IMG/VR virus record: IMGVR_UViG_3300037672_000685
Span: 1 to 23,440 of that record
Source of the DNA: a virus
DNA: 23,440 nt
Reading direction: 5' to 3' (one strand)
Numbering within the stretch: the stretch's first letter is position 1; the number at the start of each line of letters is the position of its first letter. The notes beneath the pieces were generated by a model. That model had not been told where the DNA came from. It searched no databases and saw only the letters and a program-made list of their open reading frames with translations. The position numbers were made by a program, and so were the translations under genes. Of the stretch, positions 1 through 7,531 are shown piece after piece.

Positions 1-2
1 AC

Positions 3-140
3 CCGTTGGTTAAAATGTTAGTTAGGTTGAGAATGTGGTATGCTGATATCCGAGGACACCATGGTAAAAAATGGGATTACGAGCCAGGAGATCATTACAT
101 GGGCATGAAGAGACATAAAAGACATGGTAAAAACGATTGA
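3..140 (+). CDS. Small or 5'-truncated unknown protein upstream of bL12
   Basis: This reading frame is open from the window edge to a TGA at 138-140. It has an ATG at 15, so it is either a complete 41-residue protein or the end of a longer one. The product is basic and rich in His, Trp and Tyr, with the segment MWYADIRGHHGKKWDYEPGD followed by a Lys/Arg/His-rich tail. It overlaps the bL12 start at 124 by 17 bases in another frame, which fits translational coupling. I do not recognise the family. The composition suggests nucleic-acid or ribosome contact, but that is only a guess. Sequence upstream of base 1 is needed to fix the start. Confidence 0.5.
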   Translation, partial: PLVKMLVRLRMWYADIRGHHGKKWDYEPGDHYMGMKRHKRHGKND

Positions 141-489
141 AACATTAGTAGAAGAATTAGGAAAACTCACAGTTGTAGAAGCACTAGAACTGTCTAAAAG
201 ATTAGAAAAAGAGTGGGGAGTCACTGCAATAGCAGGAGCACCGCCAGTAGCGGCAGAACCAGAGAAGCCAGCAGATGCACCAGTCACAGTCACATTGACA
301 GGGTTTGCAGATGGCAAAAAAATTACTGTAATAAAGAAGATTAGAGAATACACTGAACTAGGATTGCTAGAAGCAAAGAAATTTGTAGAAGCATTGCCTA
401 ACACAGTTAAAGAAGATATCGATAAAGAAGAAGCAGAAAAAATCAAAGCGGCCTTAGAAGCAGAAGGCGGCACAGTATCAATAAAATAA
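124..489 (+). CDS. rplL: Ribosomal protein bL12 (L7/L12), phage-encoded
   Basis: The product is a full-length bL12 homologue of 121 residues, the normal size. Residues 1-33 match the N-terminal dimerisation domain that binds the L10 stalk (LTVVEALELSKRLEKEWGV). Residues about 34-53 form an Ala/Pro/Glu-rich hinge. Residues 54-121 are the C-terminal domain that recruits translation GTPases, with the hallmark helix pattern VIKKIREYTELGLLEAKKFVE and the ending GGTVSIK. In bacteria this protein forms the ribosomal stalk that activates EF-Tu and EF-G. Phage copies of bL12 are known from marine viral surveys and are presumed to enter host ribosomes. The N-terminal half resembles alphaproteobacterial bL12. 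The gene lies on the + strand and meets the next gene tail-to-tail with no spacer. Confidence 0.95.
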   Translation: MVKTIETLVEELGKLTVVEALELSKRLEKEWGVTAIAGAPPVAAEPEKPADAPVTVTLTGFADGKKITVIKKIREYTELGLLEAKKFVEALPNTVKEDIDKEEAEKIKAALEAEGGTVSIK

Positions 490-1713
490 TTAACTAAAAG
501 TTGTACCTGTGGTGTTTAAGGTAATACTATCCTTGACCACCTGTATATCATATTCATTCAAGAAAGTTAGTAGTTTCTCAGATTGACTGTAAAAGGTCAA
601 GTTCTGTGTGGATATTGATAGTTGGTCACATATAATAGGGATCAACTGTTCGTTAGTATATACGTCAAATCCTTTTGTGTCTACTTTAGGATGTTTCTTT
701 GCTTTCTCTACTATCCGGTCAGTGTCCATAAAGTCAAGCACATCAGGTAGGTTTCTTTCAGCAAGTCTTTGTTTTACCAGCAGATCCAAATTCTGATCAT
801 CTACATCATACAAAGGATTGATATATTTTTGTCTCTCGTCATAATTCTCATAGTAGTCTTGCCATAACTTGTTTTGAGCAACTTTGCTCAATACATTTGC
901 TATCTCTCTATTGGAACCTAGTCCTTGTAGTTGTATTGTGTCGGCAATCATTGTACTGTAATTTCGTAAAGTATTGTTGTTATCTTTTTCTCTTGTTATT
1001 TGGTTTAAGATATCTTCTCTGTCTGCGAGTAATATCTTCCTGTAAGTCAACTGTGGTTCGGAACCAATATTGTTAAAGAACGCCACTCCTGTGCTTGAAA
1101 CCAATGCGGCTCTGCTGTCTAGTGATTGTTGAAAGTCCGTTGAATCATCTCTCATATCTTGTACGAAAGCCTTGAGGTCATTGATAGCATTCACATAGGT
1201 TGTTTCAGTTCCATGATTGCTACCTGATATAAATTTTACTGCATCTATCATACTGATAAGTGGAGGTCGAGAACTGTCTGACGTTTCCAACAGTATGCCA
1301 CGTAGTATTCCAAGGTGTTCGTCTACACTTCTGTTCTTGTCCACAGCAGATACACCAAGTGCCTCTGGTATGATGGATTGCAGTCCTGCTATAAGCATCA
1401 CACCGTGATTAAAATTAATTGCAAGTTCACCTTCACCTGTTTGAAATTGTGTGCCATCTATAATTGCGGCACAGTGTCTTCTTAGGTCACCAAGTAGTCT
1501 ACCTAAATTGATTTGATGATCTATTGTATCCTTAAGATCGGTCTTTTGTGATGATGTCATCACAGTGTCTTCTTCTATTGCAAGGTCGAGAGCATATGAG
1601 GCCGCTGTCCAACCACCCATGTCTGTGATATTCTTGATTGCGTTTTCTACGCCCTGTGTTGAAAAATTTGGTTGTGTTTCTGCGAGTGCTTTCTTGCCTT
1701 GTCTGAGGGACAT
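490..1713 (-). CDS. Unknown 407-aa late protein downstream of PAAR
   Basis: This is a complete 407-residue ORF whose ATG shares a base with the stop of the PAAR gene (TAATG), so the two are translationally coupled and should lie on one late transcript from the box at 2066-2073. The sequence is soluble-looking and acidic to neutral, with no signal peptide or membrane segment. Residues 1-250 look mostly helical. The C-terminal 60 residues (from about QLSISTQNLTFYSQSEKLL) look richer in beta strand. I do not recognise a family. Its position behind a spike-tip gene suggests a baseplate, tail or virion-associated role, but that rests only on context. It ends exactly at the bL12 stop on the other strand. 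Confidence 0.82.
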   Translation of the reverse strand: MSLRQGKKALAETQPNFSTQGVENAIKNITDMGGWTAASYALDLAIEEDTVMTSSQKTDLKDTIDHQINLGRLLGDLRRHCAAIIDGTQFQTGEGELAINFNHGVMLIAGLQSIIPEALGVSAVDKNRSVDEHLGILRGILLETSDSSRPPLISMIDAVKFISGSNHGTETTYVNAINDLKAFVQDMRDDSTDFQQSLDSRAALVSSTGVAFFNNIGSEPQLTYRKILLADREDILNQITREKDNNNTLRNYSTMIADTIQLQGLGSNREIANVLSKVAQNKLWQDYYENYDERQKYINPLYDVDDQNLDLLVKQRLAERNLPDVLDFMDTDRIVEKAKKHPKVDTKGFDVYTNEQLIPIICDQLSISTQNLTFYSQSEKLLTFLNEYDIQVVKDSITLNTTGTTFS

Positions 1714-2060
1714 TATAGTCCTCCGCCTGACAATACTCCTGCGTCCGGAGAAGCACCTACACTGCCTCCGCCAGCCATTACATTTGGAGAACCTTGCACC
1801 ATGGCGCCAAAGTCAAATGAGTCACCAACCCTTGCAATTGGTATACCCTCTGCAAATACTGTGGGAGAACCTTGATTGATCATTGCTCCATGTCCTACAC
1901 AAAATTTACCAAATTTGATCAAGTGAGGGAATGCCGGATCGCCCATTCTGTTTACCGGAATACCATTTGCAAATACACTACCTTGTGTAGCCTTTGCAGG
2001 TATCATGGGAGTACAGAGATGTCCTGTCTTTCCCATATCTCCTAATCTACATACTAACAT
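1713..2060 (-). CDS. PAAR-domain spike-tip protein (T4 gp5.4-like)
   Basis: This 115-residue protein matches the PAAR family, which forms the sharp tip of the central spike in contractile tails and type VI secretion systems. The sequence shows the repeated short beta motif typical of the family: MLVCRLGDMGKTGH at the start, then QGSVFANGIPVNRMGDPAFPH and QGSPTVFAEGIPIARVGDSF (PAAR-like blocks at about residues 26-46 and 63-83), with His and Cys residues available for the usual metal site. The C-terminus is Gly/Ser-rich. In T4 the equivalent is gp5.4 on the gp5 needle. A perfect TATAAATA late box sits five bases before the ATG, consistent with late virion expression. The 407-aa gene follows with overlapping codons. 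Confidence 0.9.
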   Translation of the reverse strand: MLVCRLGDMGKTGHLCTPMIPAKATQGSVFANGIPVNRMGDPAFPHLIKFGKFCVGHGAMINQGSPTVFAEGIPIARVGDSFDFGAMVQGSPNVMAGGGSVGASPDAGVLSGGGL

Positions 2061-2065
2061 ACAAG

Positions 2066-2073
2066 TATTTATA
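2066..2073 (-). promoter_or_regulatory. T4-type late promoter box TATAAATA before the PAAR gene
   Basis: On the - strand the sequence reads TATAAATA, then CTTGT, then the ATG of the PAAR gene. This is an exact match to the T4 late consensus, which centres near -10. The spacing would put the transcript start at or next to the A of the ATG, giving a leaderless message. Confidence 0.75.
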
Positions 2074-2093
2074 GAGTGAGTAAAGTACTACTA

Positions 2094-3194
2094 TTATAAT
2101 TTAAATTTAGAGAACTGGCCTTGTTTAACGTCTTGCTTGATACCACCAACAATGTATGATTCCACTTCTGTTTCCTGTGGTGCTACTTGTACACCCTTAG
2201 AACTCAACCAGTGTTGTGTCCATGGTAGTGGATTCTGATTTGCTGGCACATCGTATATAGGATCTAACCCTAGTGCTCTCATTCTCTTGTTGGCAATCCA
2301 TTCAACGTAGTTGCCCAACAGTTTCTCATTAAGTCCTATGATAGAACCGTCTTTGAATAGGTATTTGGCCCATGCCTTTTCTTCTTCAACACAGTCTTTG
2401 AACATCTGTATAACTGTCTTCTCTGTGCCTTTCATTGCCTTGGTCATCTCAGCGTCATCACCTTTTTGCCATGCTTTGATCACGTGTGTGGACAAGTTCA
2501 AGTGTGTTGCTTCATCTCTTGCTATGAGTGAAAGTATTTTTGCTGATCCTTCCATGAGTTTAAGTTCACCAAATGCGAATGTACAGGCGAAAGATATATA
2601 AAATCTCAATCCTTCTAACAGGTTAACAGTGACCATTGCAAGGTATAATTGTTTCTTAAGATCAATGATATCACCTTTGCCTTTGACTGTGTAGTCTAGT
2701 GCCATTCTGTTGAACTTGTCGTACTCGCTTGTTACTGATTTTGCTCTCTTTAGTATTTCTTTGTCATCTAGTATGGTATCAAAAACTTCTGCAGGATCTG
2801 AATACACGTTCTTCATGATCTGTGTGTATGCTCTCGAATGGATAGTTTCAAAGAAGTCCCAAGTAACTATGCAACCTTCTAGTTCTGGATTTGAACAATA
2901 CGGTAAAAATGCTAGTGACGGGCCTCTGCCTTGTACACTGTCTAGCAGTGTTTGATATTTTAGGTTTGATGTAAAAATATGTTTCTGTTCAGGTCTGAAC
3001 GTTTGAAAATCTGCTCTGTCTTTTTGTAGACTTACTTCTTCTGCTCTCCAGAAGTAACCCAACATGGTTTGATTCAACTTGTCAAACTGTGGATATTTGA
3101 TGTCGTCGTATCTTTGAATAGCCATGTCTTCTCCGAAGAACATTGGTTGCTTCATCCAGTCTACCTTATTCTGATTAAAAATTGTTTTTGCCAT
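2094..3194 (-). CDS. nrdB: Class Ia ribonucleotide reductase, small (beta) subunit
   Basis: NrdB carries the di-iron tyrosyl radical that starts reduction of ribonucleotides by NrdA. All metal ligands are visible: D85 (LLDSVQGR), E116 and H119 (FETIHSRAY), E194 (LLEGLRFY), and E228 and H231 (ARDEATH). The radical tyrosine is Y123, in the same ETIHSR-Y setting as E. coli Y122. The C-terminus GQFSKFKL is the expected tail that docks on NrdA. The length of 366 residues is close to the E. coli protein. The ATG lies 8 bases after the nrdA stop, so the two genes form an operon. The T4-like order nrdA-nrdB is kept, and the enzyme supplies dNTPs for phage replication. Confidence 0.98.
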   Translation of the reverse strand: MAKTIFNQNKVDWMKQPMFFGEDMAIQRYDDIKYPQFDKLNQTMLGYFWRAEEVSLQKDRADFQTFRPEQKHIFTSNLKYQTLLDSVQGRGPSLAFLPYCSNPELEGCIVTWDFFETIHSRAYTQIMKNVYSDPAEVFDTILDDKEILKRAKSVTSEYDKFNRMALDYTVKGKGDIIDLKKQLYLAMVTVNLLEGLRFYISFACTFAFGELKLMEGSAKILSLIARDEATHLNLSTHVIKAWQKGDDAEMTKAMKGTEKTVIQMFKDCVEEEKAWAKYLFKDGSIIGLNEKLLGNYVEWIANKRMRALGLDPIYDVPANQNPLPWTQHWLSSKGVQVAPQETEVESYIVGGIKQDVKQGQFSKFKL

Positions 3195-3202
3195 GTTATC
3201 TC

Positions 3203-5653
3203 TTAAATTGTGCAGGCGTCACAGTTTTCATCATCTGTGTCCGGCTGGGTACTTATCGTTTGTTCAGATTTTTTAACCTGTCCGTTTACGTGACCGTTAA
3301 CGTGACCGTTTACGCTCTCTGGCAACAATACGTCCTCACCTTCCTCTTCTTGTGATACTGCGTCCAACCCTGCTGGTTGAAGTTCTTCTTCCTCTCCTTT
3401 GAAGTCATACGTGTTCTGATAGTACGACGTCTTCCAACCCATTTTGTATGCACTTAACATATCTTGGGCCATTACTGATAATGGCACTTCGTTCTTTTCA
3501 TACTGTAATGGATTGTATGACCAGTTGCCTGATATGGCTTGGTCAAAATACTTCTGCATCATTGCAACAATATTGATGTAACCTTCGTTGCTCGTCATAT
3601 CCCATAGTAGGGTGTAATTGTTTCTCAGTTTAGGGAATTCTGGAACGATTTGTTTCAGCGGTCCTTTTTTACTTTTCTTGATCGACAGTAACGCTCTCGG
3701 CGGTTCGATACCGTTCGTTTCGTTACTAACAACGGAAGAACTTTCCGAAGGCATCTGTGCGGACAATGTCGAATGCCTTAGTCCGTGCTTGGCTATGTCT
3801 TTTCTCAAGGCTTCCCACGCCATTCTCTGTTTGTGTGGTACAATCTTATCTACATCTTTTTTGTAGTGATCAATTGGCAGTAAGCCATCTGCGTATTTTG
3901 TTCTTTCAAATCCTTCACACTTGCCTTTTTCTTCTGCAACGGCACAACTTGCTCTCAACAAGTTATACTGGAATGCTTCTGAAAGTCTGTCCACCAATTC
4001 CCATGCTTTTGGATCAGTGTACTTGACCCCATTCTTTGCTAGGTAGTGTGCAAGTCCAATATATCCTATTCCTAGACTTCTTCTTCTCTTTGTGCTAACT
4101 TCTGCCGCCTTCACTGGATAGTCTTGATAGTCAATTATCTCGTCCAATGCTCTCACACTTAGGTCACATAAGTTTTCTAGTTCGCTTAATTCTTTTATTG
4201 CACCAACGTTCACTGCTGAAAGAATACACAATGCAATCTCTCCCTTGTCATCGTCTATGTGTTGTATTGGTGTTGTGGGTAATGTTATCTCTTGGCATAG
4301 GTTAGACATCTTGACTTGGTCCTTAAACGAAGAGTGGCTGTTGCAGTGATCTATGTTCATGATATAGATACGACCTGTTTCTGCTCTCTCTTTTAAAAGA
4401 TCAAAAAATATGTCCTGTGCTGAAACTACTTTCTTTGGTATTGATTTATCTTTTTCATACTTCAAATAAAGTTCGTCAAACTTGTCTGTTCCGAAAGCGT
4501 CATACAAACCAGGAGCAAGGTGAGGACTGATCAAACTGATTGTTTCATCGTGCATGAATCTCTCATAGAACAATTTAGACAGTTGTATGGAGTAATCCAT
4601 TCTTCTAACTCTGTTGTCTTCTGTGCCTTTGTTGTTCTTTAGAACTAATATGTCTTCAATCTCAGGATGCCAAATAGGAAAATGGACAGTTGCGTTTCCG
4701 CCACGTACACCATTCTGTGTGCAACATCTCACAGTCGATTCGAATTTTTTTAGGAATGGAATGACTCCTGTGTGTGCTACTTCACCACCTCTGATTTTAG
4801 AATTGATTCCTCTGATACGTCCTGCATTTATTCCTATGCCTGCTCTTCTGGCAACATACAATCCAATCGCCATGTCACTTGAAAAAATACTAGGCAATGA
4901 ATCATCACTGTCTACTAGAACGCAAGAAGCAAATTGTCTTATAGGTGTTCTTACACCAGACATAACTGGAGTTGGAATATTAATTTTGTGTAATGAGATT
5001 GCGTCATAATACTTTTTAACATAACTCATTCTTGTTTTTGTTGGATAGTTTGCAAACAGTGTGGCAGATATCATCATATACATATCTTGAGGAGTTTCGT
5101 ATAGTGTACCTGAACTTCTGTCCTGTACAAGATACTTGTCTACTACCTGTCTGATGCCTGCGTAGGTAAACTTGAGGTCTCTGGATCTGTTGATCCATGT
5201 GTTTAGTCTTTTTATATCTGAGGTTGTGTACTGTTCTAGTATTGCAGGGTCATACACACCCAGGTCAATGTTTCTTTTTATCAATGCTCCCAACGGCGTG
5301 TACTCATACTGACCGTGTGCTTCTTTACGTACATCATATAAAAGTAGTCTTGCCGCGGCATATTGATAATTTGGTTGTTCCAGAGAGATTAAATCGTTTG
5401 CTGATCTTACTAGAACGTTCTGTATGTCCTTGGTAGTCATACCATCATAGAACTGTATGTTAGAATTCATTTCTATCTGCGACGAAGATACTCCTAGGAG
5501 TCCGTCACAGGCTTCTTCAACCACAAAATGAATCTTGTTAATGTCTAAAGGCTCTAACCTTCCATCTCTTTTCTTGACGAGAATATTATTTGGGTTAGTT
5601 GACATTGATTTTTTTATTTTATTTCCTGAATTTTTTACTTGTGTAATAGACAT
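3203..5653 (-). CDS. nrdA: Class Ia ribonucleotide reductase, large (alpha) subunit
   Basis: NrdA reduces ribonucleoside diphosphates. An ATP-cone (about residues 24-110, beginning ILVKKRDGRLEPLDINKI) indicates allosteric control of activity. Catalytic residues are present: C244 (FASCVLVDS) and C476 (ALCILSAVN) as the redox pair, N451, C453 and E455 (NLCQEITLPT) at the active site, and the Y744-Y745 radical-transfer pair (KTSYYQNT). The C-terminal CDACTI holds C811 and C814, which thioredoxin or glutaredoxin would reduce. Just before it is an unusual flexible arm with three VNG(H/Q) units. At 816 residues it is longer than E. coli NrdA, mainly through that arm and the N-terminus. A second Met (M17, at 5605) is a possible alternative start and keeps the ATP-cone whole. 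Confidence 0.98.
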   Translation of the reverse strand: MSITQVKNSGNKIKKSMSTNPNNILVKKRDGRLEPLDINKIHFVVEEACDGLLGVSSSQIEMNSNIQFYDGMTTKDIQNVLVRSANDLISLEQPNYQYAAARLLLYDVRKEAHGQYEYTPLGALIKRNIDLGVYDPAILEQYTTSDIKRLNTWINRSRDLKFTYAGIRQVVDKYLVQDRSSGTLYETPQDMYMMISATLFANYPTKTRMSYVKKYYDAISLHKINIPTPVMSGVRTPIRQFASCVLVDSDDSLPSIFSSDMAIGLYVARRAGIGINAGRIRGINSKIRGGEVAHTGVIPFLKKFESTVRCCTQNGVRGGNATVHFPIWHPEIEDILVLKNNKGTEDNRVRRMDYSIQLSKLFYERFMHDETISLISPHLAPGLYDAFGTDKFDELYLKYEKDKSIPKKVVSAQDIFFDLLKERAETGRIYIMNIDHCNSHSSFKDQVKMSNLCQEITLPTTPIQHIDDDKGEIALCILSAVNVGAIKELSELENLCDLSVRALDEIIDYQDYPVKAAEVSTKRRRSLGIGYIGLAHYLAKNGVKYTDPKAWELVDRLSEAFQYNLLRASCAVAEEKGKCEGFERTKYADGLLPIDHYKKDVDKIVPHKQRMAWEALRKDIAKHGLRHSTLSAQMPSESSSVVSNETNGIEPPRALLSIKKSKKGPLKQIVPEFPKLRNNYTLLWDMTSNEGYINIVAMMQKYFDQAISGNWSYNPLQYEKNEVPLSVMAQDMLSAYKMGWKTSYYQNTYDFKGEEEELQPAGLDAVSQEEEGEDVLLPESVNGHVNGHVNGQVKKSEQTISTQPDTDDENCDACTI
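3275..3313 (-). repeat. In-frame 12-base repeat coding VNGH in the nrdA tail
   Basis: Three near-identical 12-base units of the form GT(A/T)AACGGTCAC/CAG encode VNGH-VNGH-VNGQ followed by V (residues 781-793). They sit in the flexible linker between the reductase core and the C-terminal CxxC pair. The unit number could change by slippage without breaking the frame. Confidence 0.85.
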
Positions 5654-5817
5654 ATTTATCGGATCTTCTGTTTCTGTTTGAGTTTATGAATTCTTCATTG
5701 TTTCGTTTTGTGCATTTGAAAACGTCGCTGTGCATTTTTTATTATGTACTAATATTACGACATAAAAATATTTTTGTCTACTGAAAAACGTGGACAACTT
5801 ACGATTTTATAGAACTA
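5653..5817 (-). promoter_or_regulatory. nrdA upstream region with GATAAATA box overlapping the ATG
   Basis: This is an AT-rich stretch of about 165 bases between the fibre gene and nrdA. The - strand reads GATAAATATG, so a late-type box shares its last base with the annotated nrdA ATG. If used, that box would start transcription inside codons 2-3 and favour the second Met at 5605. A delayed-early or middle promoter further upstream is more usual for nrd genes. I see AT-rich runs but no clear -35/-10 pair, and no obvious terminator hairpin here. Confidence 0.3.
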
Positions 5818-7485
5818 TTATGCGAAATGTGTAACTTGGTAATCCATTGTAGCGGCCGAACCAAGGCTGGTTGTTGTGAACTTGATGATGACTGTTTCAT
5901 TTCCTGCAGTCGAATCAAGGTTATCCATCACAGCAGTTAGGGTAACCCCTGTGTCGCCGTTGCTGTCATTGAAAGTGTCGTCATGTGATACAAAACTTCC
6001 TGAGGCATTCACAATCAATTGTCCAACTCTGAACCGTGTACCTCTGTTAATTTTGTAATTTACAATTACGGACTTGCCGTTTAGTGCTGGCAGACGAATA
6101 CCTGTTGTGGTGGCCGTAGATGTGTTGTCTGCCAAAGTAACCTGTCTAGTTGTTTCTGTCTGTACACCTATACCTTGTATTGTTGGTAAAGGATTTAGTG
6201 TTGTTGCTCTAAGTTGTGAACCTTCGAAATAGTCTGCAATCGATTGGCATTCATCTGTTTCAAAGTTTAATATCGGTGATTCCGCAATGGCCGAACTTGC
6301 TGGTTGGAAATTTGTACTAACATCTGAGGCAAAGTAGTTGCCAAAACTTACAAAGTTTCTCACGTCGCCTGTGCCTGCGTCTGCACCTGCTGAACTTCCC
6401 ATCACTTTGATAGCATTGTTGCCTATTGTTGCGAAGTGTGAATTTAATACTTTTACATTTTTCGGTCCAACTGTTAATCCTGCTGTGGATCCATCCACTT
6501 GTTCTCCAACTATGACTCCATGATATGCCACACTGAAATGACACTGGTTCATCGTTACCCCTGTCACATCGTACGACACATCAACAAGTCTAGCAAATTT
6601 TGTGAATTCACATCTGTTAAAGTGAACGTTAGAACATTTCAGAGCATTTGTACTTCTAACTGTGATTCCTTTTGATGTCGAAGCGTCTGCACCATTCGAT
6701 GCATAAGTTCCTTGGAACTTGCAGTTATCAAAATACACATTGGCCGCGGTGTCTATGGACACACCACCATATGCTTCTGCGTTTTGGAATGTTATTCCCC
6801 TAATAAAAATATTTCGTGGAGTCGTTGCACTGCCGTTTAGTGTTCCACCTTCCTTACCGTACTGCGTAGCACCATCAAGGTTTCTACCCAGAGCGTCTTG
6901 GAATCTCGCGACAACATTATTTGATCCGATTTGTCTGATAACTGTTTTGTCCATTCCTTCGCCTTCTAGTTCTGCGTAAGGTGGAATTTCTAATGTCATT
7001 ATTGTTGAACCATCTCTAGTATCTGTCCCACCTACTTTGTACTCACCTGCAGGAAAGAATAATACTCTTCTTGATCGTTCGTCTGTTTTATCTGTGTCTA
7101 TGTAAACTTCGTCTATGGCTCTTTGTATCGCCGCTGTGTCGTTGGTTGTACCATCACCAATTGCACCAAAATCTTTTACTGATACTTTGTCATCTAATTT
7201 CTTTTGTATAGTTCTCTTGAAAGCACCTGCTGTGCCGGTCACTATCGGTGTGCCATCTCCTAGGTATCCTTTGTAGACATATTGCAGTGCGGCGCTGAAA
7301 GCCGTTGATCCAGTTGTTACAACTTCTGTATTTCCCACTGCTGGTGCACCGTCGGCCACTGTGCCGTTTCCGATGTATAATCTTTGTTCGTCTACTACCC
7401 AACCAAGTTCTCCAGCCGCTAATTGCGGTAGATCAGTTGCTTTTCCACGTCTGTGTTGTATTCTTGATATCTGTACTATTGCCAT
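5818..7485 (-). CDS. Tail fibre/tailspike with pectate-lyase-like beta-helix
   Basis: This 555-residue protein begins with a short head of the kind found on marine T4-like tail proteins (ISRIQHRRGKATDLPQLAAG, then ELGWVVDEQRLYIGNG; about residues 6-41). Residues about 101-127 carry the pectate-lyase-3/glycoside hydrolase hallmark VSVKDFGAIGDGTTNDTAAI. Repeated short strand-turn segments with Asn, Cys and Phe ladders then suggest a right-handed beta-helix to about residue 400. The last 130 residues look like a beta-rich tip or trimerisation region. Such proteins bind, and sometimes cut, host surface polysaccharide. I cannot point to a confirmed catalytic pair, so a binding-only role is possible. 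It has its own AT-rich promoter region, divergent from the SGNH-like gene. Confidence 0.87.
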   Translation of the reverse strand: MAIVQISRIQHRRGKATDLPQLAAGELGWVVDEQRLYIGNGTVADGAPAVGNTEVVTTGSTAFSAALQYVYKGYLGDGTPIVTGTAGAFKRTIQKKLDDKVSVKDFGAIGDGTTNDTAAIQRAIDEVYIDTDKTDERSRRVLFFPAGEYKVGGTDTRDGSTIMTLEIPPYAELEGEGMDKTVIRQIGSNNVVARFQDALGRNLDGATQYGKEGGTLNGSATTPRNIFIRGITFQNAEAYGGVSIDTAANVYFDNCKFQGTYASNGADASTSKGITVRSTNALKCSNVHFNRCEFTKFARLVDVSYDVTGVTMNQCHFSVAYHGVIVGEQVDGSTAGLTVGPKNVKVLNSHFATIGNNAIKVMGSSAGADAGTGDVRNFVSFGNYFASDVSTNFQPASSAIAESPILNFETDECQSIADYFEGSQLRATTLNPLPTIQGIGVQTETTRQVTLADNTSTATTTGIRLPALNGKSVIVNYKINRGTRFRVGQLIVNASGSFVSHDDTFNDSNGDTGVTLTAVMDNLDSTAGNETVIIKFTTTSLGSAATMDYQVTHFA

Positions 7486-7493
7486 GTTAATGT

Positions 7494-7501
7494 TATTTAT
7501 T
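7494..7501 (-). promoter_or_regulatory. Late-type box AATAAATA before the tail fibre gene
   Basis: The - strand reads TATAATAAATA, so both a TATAAT hexamer and an NNTAAATA box are present. Eight bases separate the box from the fibre ATG, giving at most a leader of a few bases. Confidence 0.4.
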
Positions 7502-7517
7502 ATAGGCAGTTGCAGTT

Positions 7518-7525
7518 GTTAAATA
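7518..7525 (+). promoter_or_regulatory. Late-type box GTTAAATA before the SGNH-like gene
   Basis: GTTAAATA is followed by six bases (GGTTTA) and then the ATG at 7532. This is the same compact geometry seen at several - strand genes, here on the + strand. No Shine-Dalgarno sequence fits in the spacer. Confidence 0.45.
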
Positions 7526-7531
7526 GGTTTA

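Noticed and set aside
18-473. Long - strand open frame opposite bL12
   Set aside because: It mirrors the bL12 coding strand; the product is a Ser/Thr/Phe-rich low-complexity shadow, while the + frame is a clear bL12.
1565-1879. Overlapping + strand open frames across the 407-aa/PAAR junction
   Set aside because: They lie opposite two well-supported genes, have no recognisable protein features and no promoter or ribosome-binding site.
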